From the NCBI GenBank assembly GCA_037013495.1, contig CM072801.1:88087816-88151815 (forward strand): DNA of 64,000 nucleotides. The letters are read 5' to 3'. The notes under the pieces are model-generated. The model had not been told where the DNA came from. It searched no databases and was given only the letters and a program-made list of their open reading frames with translations. The position numbers and the translations under genes were made by a program. Shown here in pieces: positions 61,613 to 64,000 of this stretch (its first letter is position 1; every line of letters starts with the position of its first letter). Source of the stretch: Hippophae tibetana. Taxonomy: Eukaryota > Streptophyta > Magnoliopsida > Rosales > Elaeagnaceae.

Positions 61613-64000
61613 TATAACAATTTACATTTTCAACGCCAATTGTTAACTTCTTTTTGTTTTGAAATTGTGAACTCCAGAAACTTTCTTTCTTTTTTCAAAA
61701 ACATAGATAGGTTGAACACAAAATTAAAATAATGAGAAAAAATACCGTGAAAGTAAGGAACGCTACGAAATGAAATCCAACTAGGAAAAATATGACATCA
61801 AAATTGAAAGAAAACACTCGACTTGAAGGACACAATTTAATTCTTTTTTCTGATTTCTGGCTTAAGAAAGAAGAAAACTATCAAAGGACAAATTTCTATA
61901 AATCGAAAATTCAAACAATAGATAAATAAAGATAAATACACCATTTTCAATAACCAAGGCTATGATACCAAACAATGCAAATCCTTTTGGAGCACAACAT
62001 ATGTACCTAGGAACTCAAAGAATAAAAAAGTTTGAATTGCTTAAAACATGGTTAAGATGATAAAATTGGAATCCGAAAGAACAAGAATAGAAAACAAGGT
62101 AATTCTGCCGACCAAATTTTAAGACGTCTATAAGTAGTGTAAACGATGGAATCTTTGTTAAATTATGAGAATAGAAAATCTACTCATATAGTGTGTTTTT
62201 TATGTAAGGAAACATATTTCGATTTGATATATTATAATAGTCGTTTCGATATACGAGTCAAAAGTTATAACAATTTAAATTTTCAACGCCAATTGTTAAC
62301 TTCTTTTTGTTTTGAAATTGTGAACTCCAGAAACTTTCTTTCTTTTTTCAAAAACAAAGATAGGTTGAACACAAAATTAAAATAATGAGAAAAAATACCG
62401 TGAAAGTAAGGAACGCTACGAAATGAAATCCAACTAGGAAAAATATGACATCAAAATTGAAAGAAAACACTCGACTTGAAGGACACAATTTAATTCTTTT
62501 TTCAGATTTCTGGCTTAAGAAAGAAGAAAACTATCAAAGGACAAATTTTTATAAATCGAAAATTCAAACAATAGATAAATAAAGATAAATACACCATTTT
62601 CAACAACCAAGGCTATGATACCAAACAATGCAAATCCTTTTGGAGCACAACATATGTACCTAGGAACTCAAAGAATAAGAAAGGTTGAATTGCTTAAAAC
62701 ATGGTTAAGATGAGAGAATTAGAATCCGAAAGAACAAGAAAAAAAACAAGGTAATAGGGTGCTACCAAATTTTAAGACGTCTATAAGTAGTGTAAACGAT
62801 GGAATATTTGTTAAAATATGAGAATAGAAAAACTACTCCTATAGTGTGTTTTTATGTAAGGAAACATATTTCGATTTGATATATTATAATAGTCGTTTCG
62901 ATATACGAGTCAAAAGTTATAACAATTTACAGTTTCAACCCCAATTGATAACTTTTTTTTGTTTTTGAAATTGTGAACTACGGAAACTTTCTTTCTTTTT
63001 TCAAAAGCATAGATAGGTTGAACACAAAAATTAAATAACGTGAAAAAATACCGTGAAACTAAGGAATGCTCCGAAATGAAATCCAAATAGGAAAAGAATG
63101 ACAACAAAATTGAAAGAAAACACTCGACTTGAAGGACACAATTTCATTCATTTTTCCGATTTCTAACTTAAGAAAGAAGAAAACAATCAAAGGAGAAATT
63201 TTTATAAATTTAACATTCAAACAATAGATAAATAAAGATAGATACACCATTTTCAACAACCTAGGCTATTATACCAAACAATACAAATCCTTTTGGAGGA
63301 CAACATATGTACCTAGGAACTCAAAGAATAAGAAAGTTGAATTGCTTAAAACATGGTTAAGATGATAGAATTGGAATCCGAAAGAACAAGAAAAAAAACA
63401 AGGTAATAGGGTGCGACCAAATTTCAAGACGTCTATAAGTAGTGTAAACGATGGAATCTTTGTTAAAATATGAGAATAGAAAAACTACTCCTATAGTGTG
63501 TTTTTTATGTAAGGAAACATATTTCGATTTGATATATTATAATAGTCGTTTCGATATACGAGGCAAAAGTTATAACAATTTACAGTTTCAACCCCAATTA
63601 ATAACTCCTTTTTGTTTTGGAATTGTGAACTGCAGAAACTTTCTTTCTTTTTTCAAAAGCATAGATAGGTTGAACACAAAAATGAAATAACGTGAAAAAA
63701 ATTCTGCGAAACTAAGGAATGCTACGAAATGAAATCCAAATAGGAAAAGAATGAAAACAAAATTGAAAGAAAACACTCGACTTGATGGACACAATTTAAT
63801 TCTTTTTTCTGATTTCTGGCTTAAGAAAGAAGAAAACTATCAAAGGACAAATTTATATAAATCGAAAATTCAAACAATAGATAAATAAAGATAGATACAC
63901 CATTTTCAACAACCAACGCTATGATACCAAACAATGCAAATCCTTTTGGAAGACAACATATGTACCTAGGAACTCAAAGAATAAGAAATGTTGAATTGCT
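61613..64000 (+). repeat. Region 11: trailing monomers, last one cut by the window edge
   Basis: Units start at 61613, 62266, 62918 and 63571 (the last is partial, 430 bp). The first two are P-like at the head (caacgccaattgttaac) but have R-like middles (gacatcaaaattgaaag) and share caaaattaaaataatgag and gaacgctacg, so they form a tandem pair 653 bp apart. The unit at 62918 shares gaatgctccg and acctaggctat with the S unit at 57690. The array continues beyond the window. Confidence 0.85.

Larger units (their letters stand above)
1..64000 (+). repeat. Satellite DNA array, ~652-bp monomer, head-to-tail over the whole window
   Basis: A single monomer family fills the window without a break. 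The marker motif caacccc (variants caacgcc, taacccc, caatccc) preceded by tataac-aatttacagttt recurs 99 times in the same orientation. Intervals are 640-657 bp, except 617 bp at 5230 and 354 bp at 36485. Neighbouring units differ by perhaps 5-15% by eye, while units one HOR period apart can be almost identical. No unique DNA, transposon or inverted unit interrupts the array. This is the usual picture of a eukaryotic heterochromatic satellite. Chromosomal location and species cannot be read from the sequence; a plant origin is my inference. No function is claimed beyond the structural role known for such arrays in general. Confidence 0.98.

Noticed and set aside
1..64000. Over one hundred open frames of 60-115 codons on both strands
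   Set aside because: They recur once per monomer at the same phase, overlap each other on opposite strands, are low-complexity (rich in F, S, L, I, K, N) as expected from the A+T bias, and their starts and stops come and go with single substitutions and t-tract length. No recognisable domain, ribosome context or intron structure supports translation.
1..64000. CENP-B box
   Set aside because: I looked for the ttcg-nnnn-a-nn-cggg pattern. The closest text, ttcgatatacgagtc, lacks the cggg end. No convincing box was seen on either strand.
1..64000. CRISPR array
   Set aside because: The periodicity is ~652 bp with the entire period conserved. There are no short repeats separated by unique spacers.
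1..64000. Telomere-type repeats
   Set aside because: No tandem runs of ttaggg, tttaggg or their complements were seen; isolated tagggt words within gcaatagggtgcg are part of the monomer.
1..64000. rRNA intergenic spacer or tRNA origin of the monomer
   Set aside because: No stretch resembling 5S, 18S or 28S rRNA, nor tRNA-like A and B boxes with a cloverleaf, could be recognised in a monomer on either strand.
1..64000. LTR retrotransposon origin
   Set aside because: No polypurine tract followed by tg...ca termini, no primer-binding site and no gag or pol similarity. The purine tract taagaaagaagaaaac lies in the middle of each unit without further LTR signs.

Overview
The window is one uninterrupted tandem array of an A+T-rich satellite DNA (roughly 70% A+T by eye). 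A monomer of about 652 bp repeats head-to-tail, always in the same orientation, from the first base to the last. Using the motif caacccc (or its variants) as a phase marker I placed 99 monomer starts: 98 complete intervals and a 430-bp partial unit at the right end. Apart from two deletion-bearing units of 617 and 354 bp, every interval is 640-657 bp (mean of the other 96 about 652 bp). I see no protein-coding gene, RNA gene, transposon, CRISPR array or other unique sequence.

This organisation indicates heterochromatin (centromeric, pericentromeric, subtelomeric or knob-like) of a eukaryotic chromosome. A flowering plant is my best guess, because the segment around cgagtcaaaagttat looks like plant satellite sequence I remember, but the sequence alone does not prove it and I do not recognise a named family.

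Layout. 1-4575: diverged monomers with weak local relationships. 4576-7147: two copies of a dimer, one carrying a 31-bp deletion. 7148-8449: two related units. 8450-13671: two copies of an older four-monomer higher-order repeat (HOR) of about 2611 bp, plus a fifth unit to 14326. 14327-18897: mosaic. 18898-21510: C-D dimers. 21511-29967: a young, almost identical four-monomer HOR of exactly 2603 bp (A-B-C-D), three full copies with partial copies at both edges. 29968-33228: right edge of that HOR, with lost monomers and less homogenised versions of the same types. 33229-36484: mosaic that includes a copy of a block found 20.2 kb upstream. 36485-36838: unit with a 300-bp internal deletion. 36839-51808: mosaic of recurring types (K, L, M, N, T) with a 2.1-kb block duplicated 4553 bp apart. 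51809-61612: three-monomer HOR of 1960 bp (P-Q-R) with one missing-Q event and a 3923-bp repeat. 61613-64000: related trailing units.

The array reads as a record of repeated unequal exchange and gene-conversion-like patching: local amplifications of 2-, 3- and 4-monomer units with sharp edges, whole-monomer gains and losses, and allele patches shared between distant places. Subfamily letters (A-H, K-T) are my own labels. The many short open frames of 60-115 codons, on both strands, are consequences of the repeat and are not annotated as genes.
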